Source: CAYFUL01 sp964346375 (GTDB taxonomy: Bacteria > Bacillota > Clostridia > Tissierellales > Peptoniphilaceae). Taken from it: a stretch of 25,140 nucleotides of DNA. The translations under genes were made by a program, and so were the position numbers. The notes below the pieces were generated by a model. It was not told the origin of the DNA, ran no database searches, and worked only from the letters and a program-made list of their open reading frames with translations. Below, piece by piece: positions 1-7,539 of this stretch (the first letter of the stretch is position 1; each line of letters starts with the position of its first letter). Where the stretch lies: NCBI GenBank assembly GCA_964346375.1, contig CAYFUL010000021.1, positions 1 through 25,140 of the forward strand. Direction: 5' to 3'.

Positions 1-1
1 T

Positions 2-604
2 ATTACAAATTCTGAGGAGGGAATTGTAAAGGGACTTGAGTACGCAATTGATAGGATGGGATTTAAGCCAGTAGATAAAAAAATACTACGTACATTTATT
101 GGACCACCTCTTACAACTTCCTTTAAGAATATTGGATATAGGAAAGATGAGGCAAGAAAGACCATAGATATTTTTAGAGAGTACTACGGAAGAAAGGGGA
201 TGTATGAAAATATTCCCTACGATGGAATGATAGAACTACTTGAGGATATTTCCAGTAGACATACCCTTGGAGTTGCAACCTCAAAACCGGAGGAGCATGC
301 TAAAATGATTTTAGAGCATTTTAAAATGGACCAGTACTTTAAATTTATTGGCGGAAGTTTACTTGACGGTACTCGCGTTGAAAAGGGAGATGTTATAAAA
401 TACGTCTTAGATAATATGTGCAGAGAGGAAAAAACCTACATGGTTGGTGATAGAAAAAATGACGTAGTAGGAGCAGAGGAAAATTCCATTACTTCCATTG
501 GAGTGCTATATGGTTTTGGAAGTAGGGATGAGCTTGAAAATGCAGGTTGTAAAATAATTGCCCCTACTGTTAAAGATCTTCATGAGGTGCTATTAGAACT
601 ATGA
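2..604 (+). CDS. HAD-superfamily phosphatase (phosphoglycolate phosphatase-like), 5' end outside window
   Basis: Partial gene. The reading frame is open from base 2 and already shows ITNSEEGI, which normally follows the catalytic DxDGT motif I of GphA-like HAD hydrolases, so the true start lies upstream and the first in-frame ATG (base 56) is internal. Visible family signs are a helical cap region with FIGPPL, motif II in GVATSKPEEHA, the motif III lysine near EKGDVIKYVL, and motif IV in MVGDRKNDVVGA followed by GVLYGFGS. These enzymes are cytosolic and remove phosphate from small phosphorylated metabolites; the substrate cannot be read from the sequence. The stop overlaps the ATG of the next gene by four bases (ATGA), indicating translational coupling. 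Confidence 0.9.
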   Translation: MTNSEEGIVKGLEYAIDRMGFKPVDKKILRTFIGPPLTTSFKNIGYRKDEARKTIDIFREYYGRKGMYENIPYDGMIELLEDISSRHTLGVATSKPEEHAKMILEHFKMDQYFKFIGGSLLDGTRVEKGDVIKYVLDNMCREEKTYMVGDRKNDVVGAEENSITSIGVLYGFGSRDELENAGCKIIAPTVKDLHEVLLEL

Positions 605-1239
605 CCTACGACGAAATAGCTTTTATTTTAGAAATTATTGGTACAATTGCCTTTGCCTCTTCTGGTGCAATACTTGGAATTAGAAAACAAATGGATATTT
701 TTGGAGTAATGGTACTTGGAGTTATAACTGCCCTTGGAGGTGGACTTATTAGGGATTTAGTCCTTGGTATAATTCCGCCAAGTATGTTTAAAAGTTCAAA
801 TATGACTGCCCTTGCAGTTGTAACGTCCCTAATTATATTTGGAGTATTTTATTTTAAAATTTTCTCCTTTGACCATAGAGCTTATCATCTCTATCAAAAA
901 TTAATACTTATAATGGATGCAGTAGGTCTTGGAGCTTTTACATCTATTGGAATTTCAAAGGCAGTTGAACTTGGATATGAACGAAAATTTTTACTGATTT
1001 TTGTAGGAATGGTAACTGGAATAGGTGGAGGAATTATAAGAGATGTGCTTTCAAATGAAACACCTCTAATTTTTAAAGAGGAGATTTATGCAGTTGCATC
1101 TCTACTAGGTACAGTTTTCTTTCTAGTATTCTACCACCATTTTAATATTGACCATCTTATGATTGGTACGTCAGTCATTGTAATAATTATTAGAATACTC
1201 TGTGAAAATCTTGGATTAGATTTACCTAGAGTAAAATAG
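601..1239 (+). CDS. TRIC/UPF0126 family (YicG/YadS-like) membrane protein
   Basis: 212-residue, very hydrophobic protein of about seven membrane segments, built from two similar halves. Each half carries the family's glycine-rich signature: GGGLIRD in the first and GGGIIRD in the second. Bacterial members of this family resemble the trimeric intracellular cation channels; a channel role in the cytoplasmic membrane is family knowledge, and the ion or solute is not known here. Length matches the family (about 200-215 residues). The start overlaps the stop of the HAD gene, and the stop lies within the ribosome site of the next gene, so the three genes probably form one operon. Confidence 0.88.
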   Translation: MTYDEIAFILEIIGTIAFASSGAILGIRKQMDIFGVMVLGVITALGGGLIRDLVLGIIPPSMFKSSNMTALAVVTSLIIFGVFYFKIFSFDHRAYHLYQKLILIMDAVGLGAFTSIGISKAVELGYERKFLLIFVGMVTGIGGGIIRDVLSNETPLIFKEEIYAVASLLGTVFFLVFYHHFNIDHLMIGTSVIVIIIRILCENLGLDLPRVK

Positions 1240-1247
1240 GAGGAATT

Positions 1248-1553
1248 ATCGCAGTTTTAGAACTAACTCTTGTACCAATAGGTACAGAAAAAACCAGTGT
1301 AAGCGAATATATTGCAGGTGCCTATGAAATAATAAAGGACGATCCAAAAATAACTGCCCAGTTAAATCCAATGGGTACAGTTTTACAGGGAGATATAGAC
1401 CATTTATTTTCCGCCGTTAGAAAAATGCAGGAGAGTGTATTTAATAAGGGAGTAAGTAGAGTTTACACCGTAATAAAAATTGACGATAGAAGAGATGCAG
1501 AACATACTCTTTCAGAAAAAATAGACTCCGTTATGTCTAAGGTAGGAAAATAA
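1248..1553 (+). CDS. MTH1187/UPF0045-type thiamine-binding protein, apparently starting at ATC
   Basis: The frame reads (I/M)AVLELTLVPIGT from base 1248 and gives 101 residues, the usual size of the MTH1187/YqgV family, a ferredoxin-like fold that binds thiamine or its pyrimidine moiety. The conserved opening of this family is MAVLE-like, yet the codon in that place is ATC, and no ATG, GTG or TTG exists in frame before the internal ATG at 1371, which would delete the first 41 residues. An AGGAGG at 1238-1243, overlapping the preceding stop, sits 4 bases before the ATC. The family match is good; the ATC is either a rare start, a mutation that weakens the gene, or a base error. Last gene before a clear terminator. 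Confidence 0.75.
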   Translation: MAVLELTLVPIGTEKTSVSEYIAGAYEIIKDDPKITAQLNPMGTVLQGDIDHLFSAVRKMQESVFNKGVSRVYTVIKIDDRRDAEHTLSEKIDSVMSKVGK

Positions 1554-1569
1554 ATTAAGGATTAAAAAT

Positions 1570-1612
1570 CCAAAAAATAATAGACGAGGAAATTATTCCT
1601 CGCCTTTTTTGG
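1570..1612 (+). terminator. Intrinsic terminator of the HAD/TRIC/thiamine-binding operon
   Basis: A core stem CGAGGAA/TTCCTCG (1585-1591 and 1596-1602) with a 4-base loop is extended by an outer CCAAAAAA/TTTTTTGG pairing and followed by a T run at 1605-1610. The A run on the left could also let it work on the other strand. Confidence 0.85.
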
Positions 1613-1652
1613 ATACTATATTTATACTATAGTTAAATTTAAAGGGGGCATT

Positions 1653-2687
1653 ATGAATAAGAGAGATAGAATTGAAAAATTTTTAAAAAATGAAGAAGTA
1701 GATAGAGTTCCCGTAGCCTTTTACCATCACTTTTTAGATGAGCGTATGTTGTACAATATGAACCAGGGTTTAACTAAACCAGATGTATTTGAAAAAAATA
1801 TTGAAGGTCATAGAACTGCATTGAAAAAATTTGACCCAGACCTTATTAAAATTATGAATGATTCCCTAATGATTATGCCTCTTGAAATGGGAAAGGTAAA
1901 AAGGACAGATGATTTAGAAAATGTAAAGCCCCAAGGAGTAAATTCCCTGTGGCAAAAGAAGTCTTTAGAACTTGCAAGTAGGGTAAAGGAAATTTATGCA
2001 GGAAATGAAGCCCCAATACTATTTACAAGTTTTGCACCAGCATATATTTTAAGGACAAATTTTGCTAGAATAGGAAATCTAATGACCGGTGGATCATTTA
2101 TGGAGAGTAAGATAAAAAAATTAATTGATGAAGATGAAGTTATCTTTAAAAAATGTGTAGATAGAATTGCAAAGGAAGTTGCAGATTTTAACGACAGGCT
2201 TTTTGATGAAGTGGGAATTGATGGAATATATTTTTCAGTAAATAATCAAAAGGACTTCTTCCCACCTGAACAGTATCGAAGGATTTTTTCACCTGCTGAT
2301 AAGTATATTTTAGAAAGGGCAAATAAAAAATCCTCTATGAATACGCTCCATATTTGTGGATATATGAGTAAGCCAAATCATTTAGAGACCTTTGCCGATT
2401 ATGATGCAGCTGCGTATAATTGGGCTGTTTTTGCAGAAGGGGTAAGTTTAAGTGAAGGAAAAAAACTCTTTAAAGGTAGACCTGTTTTTGGAGGATTTCA
2501 ACAATCTGGAGTAATTGCAAAAGGTAGTAGAGAAGAGGTTGAGGAAGAGGTATTTAGAATTTTAGATGAAGCGGGCCAAGTTGGTATAATGCTTGGGGCA
2601 GATTGTACAGTACCTACAAATATAGATGATGGCAGACTTGGCTGGGTAAGAGATGCTGCAAAAAAGTATGCTGAAGAAAATAAATAG
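1653..2687 (+). CDS. URO-D-fold protein, probably a corrinoid/Zn-dependent methyltransferase
   Basis: 344-residue protein with the uroporphyrinogen decarboxylase (TIM-barrel) fold pattern. It opens NKRDRIEKFLKNEEVDRVPV, typical of the diverse URO-D family of anaerobes, but lacks the RQAGR loop of true HemE. It has an H-x-C pair (H233, C235 in LHICGY) and a distal cysteine (C318 in LGADCTVP), the arrangement used to hold catalytic zinc in methylcobamide:CoM methyltransferases such as MtaA/MtbA. Methyl transfer is therefore a better guess than heme synthesis, although no corrinoid protein gene is beside it. Start ATG at 1653 follows AAAGGGGG. It is flanked by terminators on both sides, so it is monocistronic. 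Confidence 0.8.
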   Translation: MNKRDRIEKFLKNEEVDRVPVAFYHHFLDERMLYNMNQGLTKPDVFEKNIEGHRTALKKFDPDLIKIMNDSLMIMPLEMGKVKRTDDLENVKPQGVNSLWQKKSLELASRVKEIYAGNEAPILFTSFAPAYILRTNFARIGNLMTGGSFMESKIKKLIDEDEVIFKKCVDRIAKEVADFNDRLFDEVGIDGIYFSVNNQKDFFPPEQYRRIFSPADKYILERANKKSSMNTLHICGYMSKPNHLETFADYDAAAYNWAVFAEGVSLSEGKKLFKGRPVFGGFQQSGVIAKGSREEVEEEVFRILDEAGQVGIMLGADCTVPTNIDDGRLGWVRDAAKKYAEENK

Positions 2688-2690
2688 AAA

Positions 2691-2719
2691 AAAATGAGCA
2701 GACTGTTACTGCTCATTTT
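2691..2719. terminator. Bidirectional terminator between URO-D gene and malY
   Basis: An 11-bp stem (2691-2701 with 2709-2719, core TGAGCAG/CTGCTCA) has A runs on the left and T runs on the right, so it can stop transcription from both of these convergent genes. Confidence 0.9.
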
Positions 2720-2721
2720 TA

Positions 2722-3921
2722 TTACTTTTCTAAAATTGAATCCCTTATTCTATTTAAACCCTCTAGTAGGTACGCCCTTGGACAAGCTAAATTTAGCCTT
2801 ATCATTCTACTAGCATTATCTACAAAAGTCTTGTCCCCTTCTAGTAGTACGCCTGCAACTTCTGCAAAGAACATTTCAATATCCTCGTCCTCGCTAAAAT
2901 ATTCCTTTAAGTCAACCCAACCAAGGTAGGTAGTCTCTGATGGAGTTACTACTGCCTTTGGAAGATGCTCTTTAAAAAATTCATTCATAGTTTTAAAATT
3001 CTCATCTAAATAATCGGTAAGCTCTTCAAGCCAAGGTTCACCTTTTGTATAGGCTGCAATAGTTCCCTCGTGGCTAAGGGGATTTAATAGACCCATGTAG
3101 GAATTTTTCCACTTATTTCTTAGCCCTTCATCTGAAATTAATATAGAGGATTCCTGAAGACCTGCTAGGTTAAAAGTCTTTGAGGCTGCCATACAGGTTA
3201 CTATCTTTTTATAATTTGCCATTACTTTTGCTAGAGGTATATGACGCGGTGCATTTCTCCTTCTTAAATCGCAGTGAATCTCATCAGAAATTACCCATAG
3301 GTCGTGTTTTTCTATTAGTTCTGCAAGTTTTTTAAGCTCATCTTCAGACCATACCCTTCCTATAGGGTTATGAGGCGAGCAGAGAATAAAAAGTTTTACA
3401 TCTTCCCTTCCCATTTTTTCATCTAGGTCCTCAAAATCTATATCGTAAGTTCCGTCATCATTCTTAATTAAATCGCTGGTAATATACTTTCTATTAACCC
3501 TATCTGCAGCAAGGGAAAATTGACCATAGGCTGGAGTATTAAATAGGGCAAGGCTATTTTCATCAAGTATAAATTGAAATAGTCTTTCCAATGCAGGAAT
3601 AACTCCATCAGAAGTTACAAGTTCCTCTTTTTTTATCTCCCAGTCGTACCTCTTTTTACACCAAGAATTAAGGGCGTTAAAAAGTGAATCATCATAGTTT
3701 GAAGTATAGCCAAGTATTTTTCTATCTAGTCTATCTCTAATTGCATCTATAATTTCTGGCGCAACGGCAAATTCCATATCAGCAACCCACATATGGATAA
3801 ATTCCTCGTTGGAAAATGGAAGAACCATTGAATCGTCTGCATGAAAAATATAGGACTTATATCCTTCAAGCTTCATTGCATTTGTACCAGTTCTATTTAT
3901 CTTCTCATCAAAGTTATACAT
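2722..3921 (-). CDS. MalY/PatB family PLP-dependent aminotransferase / cystathionine beta-lyase
   Basis: 399-residue fold-type I PLP enzyme. The early WVADMEFA, the segment CSPHNPIGRVW, SDEIHCDL (Asp213 would contact the PLP ring nitrogen) and AASKTFNLAGL with Schiff-base Lys248 are all hallmarks of MalY/PatB. Members cleave C-S bonds of cystathionine, cysteine or related sulfur amino acids to pyruvate, ammonia and a thiol; some act as aminotransferases. Length is normal and no key residue is missing. The start follows GGGGAGG. It stands alone between the bidirectional terminator and a non-coding region; a TACAAT -10-like box lies at 3949-3954 on this strand, but no convincing -35 was found. 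Confidence 0.92.
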   Translation of the reverse strand: MYNFDEKINRTGTNAMKLEGYKSYIFHADDSMVLPFSNEEFIHMWVADMEFAVAPEIIDAIRDRLDRKILGYTSNYDDSLFNALNSWCKKRYDWEIKKEELVTSDGVIPALERLFQFILDENSLALFNTPAYGQFSLAADRVNRKYITSDLIKNDDGTYDIDFEDLDEKMGREDVKLFILCSPHNPIGRVWSEDELKKLAELIEKHDLWVISDEIHCDLRRRNAPRHIPLAKVMANYKKIVTCMAASKTFNLAGLQESSILISDEGLRNKWKNSYMGLLNPLSHEGTIAAYTKGEPWLEELTDYLDENFKTMNEFFKEHLPKAVVTPSETTYLGWVDLKEYFSEDEDIEMFFAEVAGVLLEGDKTFVDNASRMIRLNLACPRAYLLEGLNRIRDSILEK

Positions 3922-4119
3922 ATTTTCCTCCCCTTGTGATTTTACTATATTGTATCATTAGTACTTAAAGTGTTGTATAAAAAACTCCTCAAAGAGGGTT
4001 TGACTTATTAATGTCAAAAGCATATCCTCCATCAACAGTGTGGAAAAAACGTCAAAACTTTTTGTTAAGATTAAATTTGTGAATTATTGGAGTATTTTTT
4101 AGAATAGAATTTGCGCCTA
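3922..4119. other. Non-coding stretch upstream of malY
   Basis: No gene supported. It holds a small inverted repeat TTTGAC/GTCAAA around 4000-4018 and a short CCTC/GAGG hairpin followed on the minus strand by six T (about 3981-4000), possibly a weak terminator or part of the malY leader. The 24-codon open stretch on the minus strand here has no ribosome site. Confidence 0.4.
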
Positions 4120-4444
4120 TTATTCATTTTTAGAAATTTCTAATATTAAAATATTTTGCCGTTTCTCTATATAATAAATTATATATTTTCCTATAGTTAA
4201 ATACAGCAAGTATAAATTCTTCGCAGTATTTGTATTAGACTTGGATTTCATTAATCCATCTTCTTCTAAATTCTGATAAAAAATACCCCGTCGTTGGTAG
4301 TGCATTAGATGTGGCATATTTTTCTGATAGATATTTACGACCATACCCTTCTTCATTTCCTTACAAATTTTTTATTTCTCTTTAGGACTGATTTTTTCAT
4401 TTTAAAATCCCCTTATCCGTGTCCAGGTTTAGAGGATCACTACA
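4120..4444 (-). mobile_element. Degraded IS3/IS150-group left end with orfA remnant
   Basis: Read on the minus strand, the stretch starting near 4444 begins TGTAGTGATCC and reaches CTGGACAC at 4419, closely matching the TGT-N-CTGA-CCC...TGGACA pattern of IS3-family inverted repeats. A few bases later comes an A/G-rich leader and ATG (4400) for MKKSVLKRNKKFVRK, then a stop. The following 280 bases show HTH-like scraps in shifting frames, notably YLSEKYATS and YRETAKYFNI, which resemble the repeated helix-turn-helix of IS150-type OrfA. A 78-codon open frame at 4356-4120 is probably chance within this remnant. No orfB and no right end are visible, so it is a dead fragment. Confidence 0.5.
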
Positions 4445-4491
4445 ATTTAGGGGGCAGTATATACTAAATGAAAATTTTCTCGGCAAATACT

Positions 4492-4532
4492 AAAAATTCC
4501 AAACTCGCTTCGCTCAAACATGGAATTTTTTT
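4492..4532. terminator. Long hairpin, terminator-like
   Basis: A perfect 10-bp stem (4492-4501 with 4521-4530, AAAAATTCCA/TGGAATTTTT) encloses a 19-base loop containing CTCGCTTCGCTC and runs into seven T on the plus strand. It could also end minus-strand transcription leaving telA. The neighbouring 4533-4620 holds no gene. Confidence 0.55.
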
Positions 4533-4620
4533 AAGCCTTTACCTCGAAAATAATGTGGGCGGGAATATTATTACTATTATTAAAATAGTTATTTTCGAAA
4601 ATCTTTAATGATGTATTATA

Positions 4621-4656
4621 TAAATAGTGAGTTTGAAAAATCAAACCTCTATTTAT
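4621..4656 (-). repeat. Hairpin element, inverted partner of the copy at 9569-9596
   Basis: The core GTTTGA/TCAAAC (4631-4636, 4641-4646) is flanked by an outer AAATAG/CTATTT pairing. Its minus-strand reading (AGGTTTGATTTTTCAAACTC then AC) matches the plus strand at 9569-9588 with a single extra A. It lies 50-90 bases past the telA stop and may act as its terminator. Confidence 0.6.
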
Positions 4657-4708
4657 TTTGTTTTCACTCTAGGGTTCCCGTAAAGGTACCCCGATTTTTT
4701 ATTGTGTT

Positions 4709-5847
4709 TTATTGTATTGACCTTGTTACTGCTTCTTTTAAGTTTGCTTTAATTTGTAGTAATTCCTGCTCTGCCTTTATCCTATTTTCCTTGCCCTGTT
4801 TTTGTATCTCCAATGTCTTTTCTATTGTGTTTATTAGTCTATCGTTTACGTGTTTTAGCGTTGATACATCTACTGTACTTCTCTGTGCCTGTTTTGCTAC
4901 GTCTATTGTGGTCTGTTCTAGCATATCTGCATTTCGTTTTAATCCCTCGTTTACTGCGTCTGATACGGACTTGTCTAAATCCACTATCTTCTGTTGTTTT
5001 GCTAGTCCTACTGCTATTACTATTTGACTCTTCCAAATTGGTATTACTGAATTTATTGTATCGGATATTTTTTCTACCAGTGCCTTGTCGTTATTTTGTA
5101 TTAGTCTTATCTGTGGCGCAGTTTGTATTGCTATGGTCTTTGAGGTTTTTAAATCAAATACCCTTTTCTCAAATCTATCTACCATATCGCTAAAGTCCTT
5201 TACCGCTTGTAGACCCATCTGTTTTTTTCCTCTGGTAAATTTTCTGCCTCTGTTCTTAATCTTGGTATGGTTTCATTACGATAGATTTCTATTTTTTCCT
5301 CTCCCGCTACTATGTAGAGGTTTAGTTCGTTAAAGAAATTTAGATTTTGGTTATATAGGTTGTCAAACATTCCTATATCCTTTAACAGTTCCTTTTGTGA
5401 TACCTCTAACTTTGACTGTACTAGGTTTACCTGTTTTTCTAATGTTTCATACTTTCTAAGTTGACCCTCTATTTTGTTTCGTACAAGTTTTACAAATGGT
5501 AGGTTGTCTAAAAATCCGCCTCCACTATTTAGATCCACATTAAAGTCATTTACCTCTGCTAAAAGTTCTCTCATCTGGTCTCCAATTATCCCCGAGTCCT
5601 TATTTCTAACCTGACCTAGTATTGAATCGGAGAAGGATGCTATACTTCTCTGTGGCTCTTCCGCATAGAGCAATGTCTTTTGTGAATTTCTAACGTCTAT
5701 ATCGTTTTTTATCTTCTCAATTTTCTCCCTGTCCTCTGGCGAAATTCTATCTACTTTTTCATTTACCTCTCTTATTACAAGTTCCGTACTTACTGGTTGT
5801 GTTTCCTCGCTGCTATTCATTAAGTCATCTAAATTTCATTCTGACAT
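4709..5847 (-). pseudogene. telA: TelA/KlaA toxic-anion-resistance family protein, broken by an early stop and a frameshift
   Basis: Two frames together spell a full TelA-like protein of about 379 residues, the family size. The proper start is ATG 5847, after AGGGGG, reading MSE, then TGA at codon 4 (5836-5838), then NLDDLMNSSEET; an internal ATG at 5820 has no ribosome site. The first part runs to ENLPEEK and shifts out of frame at a run of seven A (plus strand T 5222-5228); the second part resumes as QMGLQAVKDFSDM and continues to the stop at 4709. One missing A restores the frame. The protein is a soluble, helical, coiled-coil-rich product; relatives (Bacillus YceH, plasmid KlaA) are linked to tellurite and toxic-anion resistance by unknown chemistry. 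Last gene of the four-gene unit, 8 bases after its neighbour. Confidence 0.88.
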
Positions 5848-5855
5848 ATTTCCCC

Positions 5856-6911
5856 CTACTTTATTGCTCTCATTAGCTCTTCCATTACTTCTATAGATGG
5901 CATTTGCATTATACTATTTACTTCCTTTGCCAAGCCTTTTACTGAAAATCCACCTTCCTCTGCGCCACTTACTATGGTTCTAAATCCATGGCGCTTCCAA
6001 GATAGTTCTTGAATTTCCTTGTCCTTAAATACATCTATTGCTATATTTGTCTTGTCATTTAAACTTATAAATATATGGCTGGACCATACTGTTGGGTCGG
6101 GATAGAGAATTACTATATTGTCCTTTACCCTGTCAAATATTCCCGGCTCCTCTACTGAAAACTCCAGTAGCTGATTTTCATACCCTGCTATCATTGGATA
6201 TGCTCCCATCCCCTGATGAAGGTACTGGGTGAAAATATCCTTTGAGGAACTTTCCATATACCCTATATTTGTGTATATCTTTTTTAAATCCTGGGATATT
6301 GTACCTACATCTGATTTTGTTACTGGTTTATTTCCATTTAATGCATTTGCCAGTAGTCCTAAAAACATATTTCCCGAGTTGGACTCATTTGGATCCGTCG
6401 TCTTTATTATTAAATTTCCATAGAGATTTACTCCTATATCTTGCCAATTTTTTCCGTCCCTCATCATCTCTCCAAGGGAGGACATATTTACATAGTTTAC
6501 TCCGTCCTTTTCATAGGCAATATTATTCTTTTTTAAACTGTCCACTATTGGCTTCCATGAGTAAATTACTATTGGTGTATTAAAAACTATTTCACTCTTT
6601 GTAGATTTACCTCCATTATTTTTAAACAGCTCCTCTGCCAACTGACTTTATGGAAATAAGTAGTCCTCATTTTCATAGGAACCTCTTACCATATCAAAGG
6701 AACCTGATTTTCTATAATCTAGGGTAAGTCCATATTTTTTCTTTGCCAGTTTTTTAAACTCCTCGTCCTCTACAAGTCCTATTTTCTCTCCGCCAATTAG
6801 TCCCTTTACAAAGGTATCCCTTGGGGAAGAACTTCTAAGGTAGGAGTATCATCCAGCTCCAACTACTACAAGTAGTAGTATTATAAATCCAGTTATTAAA
6901 CTTTTCTTCAT
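5856..6911 (-). pseudogene. Membrane-anchored binding-protein-like (ModA/SBP-type) protein with two in-frame stops
   Basis: A single frame of 351 codons from ATG 6911 (overlapping the xpaC stop as ATGA) to TAG 5856 is interrupted by TGA at codon 21 (6849-6851) and TAA at codon 88 (6648-6650). Without them it reads as one protein: a hydrophobic anchor at residues 4-20 ending VVVGAG, then LIGGEKIGLVEDEEF, SQLAEELFKNN, TPIVIYSWKPIVDSL and further periplasmic-binding-type segments. The first stop falls where TGG (Trp) and the second where TCA (Ser) would be one change away. It resembles the N-terminal half of the vWA lipoprotein upstream in general layout. The downstream part has only a TTG (6641) without ribosome site, so a functional product is doubtful unless the stops are sequence errors. 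Confidence 0.72.
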
Positions 6912-7534
6912 CTATCTCTCCTATACTCATCACCCATGGAGATAGTATTCTCTAGGAGTTCTCTTTCTGATTTTATTTCAATTAGCCCCGATTCGTGGTA
7001 CTTATCTAGTTGCCTTAAAAATACTTCATTAAGTAGATCAAGGGAATTAATTGTATTGTCCTTTAATTCCACTTGAGCCTTTGGAGAAACTCCAATATCT
7101 TCTATCTTGGAAAAATTACTTACAATGTCATCGGCACTTTTTAAATAATATCTAAAGAATGTCTGATGTCTTGAAAGCGCTCCAGGGTTTTCGTTAATAT
7201 ATCTAATTATTCTGTAACCAGTTTCAGTTAATCTCTCTATTCTAGTTTTTACATCTATATCTGAAATTTCCCTACTGGTAATTTCCATATCCTCTAGCTG
7301 ATTAATACTTTGGGTATAGAGTTCAATCATATCTGCATCAAGTTTTGAAGTAAGAACGTCTAGGTCCATAAACTTCTTCCTAGGAATATATACAAGGTAA
7401 ACTCCAAAAAATACTCCCATACTAAGAAGAACCGCCACGAAAAAATTCCACTTTAATATTGCAAATAGAACTCCAAAAAATCCTAAAGCTATTATTAGGG
7501 ACAGAGCAGTTCTTTTGAATTCACCCTTCATCAT
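6908..7534 (-). CDS. xpaC: XpaC family membrane protein (5-bromo-4-chloroindolyl phosphate hydrolysis family)
   Basis: 208-residue protein with two membrane helices near the N-terminus (about residues 11-27 and 31-48) followed by YIPRKKF and a long helical cytosolic domain with YTQSINQLEDM and ETGYRIIRYI, the pattern of XpaC. The Bacillus family name comes from a phenotype with a chromogenic phosphate; a true enzyme activity is not established, and xpaC often lies beside telA-like yceH, as in this unit. The AGGTGAG ribosome site touches the first ATG (7534), so the second ATG (7531) is the likelier start. Five bases separate it from the vWA gene; its stop overlaps the next start. Confidence 0.85.
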   Translation of the reverse strand: MMKGEFKRTALSLIIALGFFGVLFAILKWNFFVAVLLSMGVFFGVYLVYIPRKKFMDLDVLTSKLDADMIELYTQSINQLEDMEITSREISDIDVKTRIERLTETGYRIIRYINENPGALSRHQTFFRYYLKSADDIVSNFSKIEDIGVSPKAQVELKDNTINSLDLLNEVFLRQLDKYHESGLIEIKSERELLENTISMGDEYRRDR

Positions 7535-7539
7535 CTCAC

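Noticed and set aside
4120..4356. 78-codon minus-strand frame as a hypothetical gene
   Set aside because: It lies inside the IS3-like remnant, and the recognisable OrfA fragments are partly in other frames, so it is more likely a chance frame in decayed sequence.
4608..5333. Plus-strand frames opposite telA
   Set aside because: Shadows of telA: Ser/Phe/Leu/Cys-rich, no ribosome sites, no recognisable motifs.
5836..6851. TGA read as tryptophan or selenocysteine
   Set aside because: Two TAA stops, one of them in the SBP-like gene itself, and frameshifts occur alongside, several intact genes here end in TGA, and there is no sign of a selenocysteine insertion hairpin.
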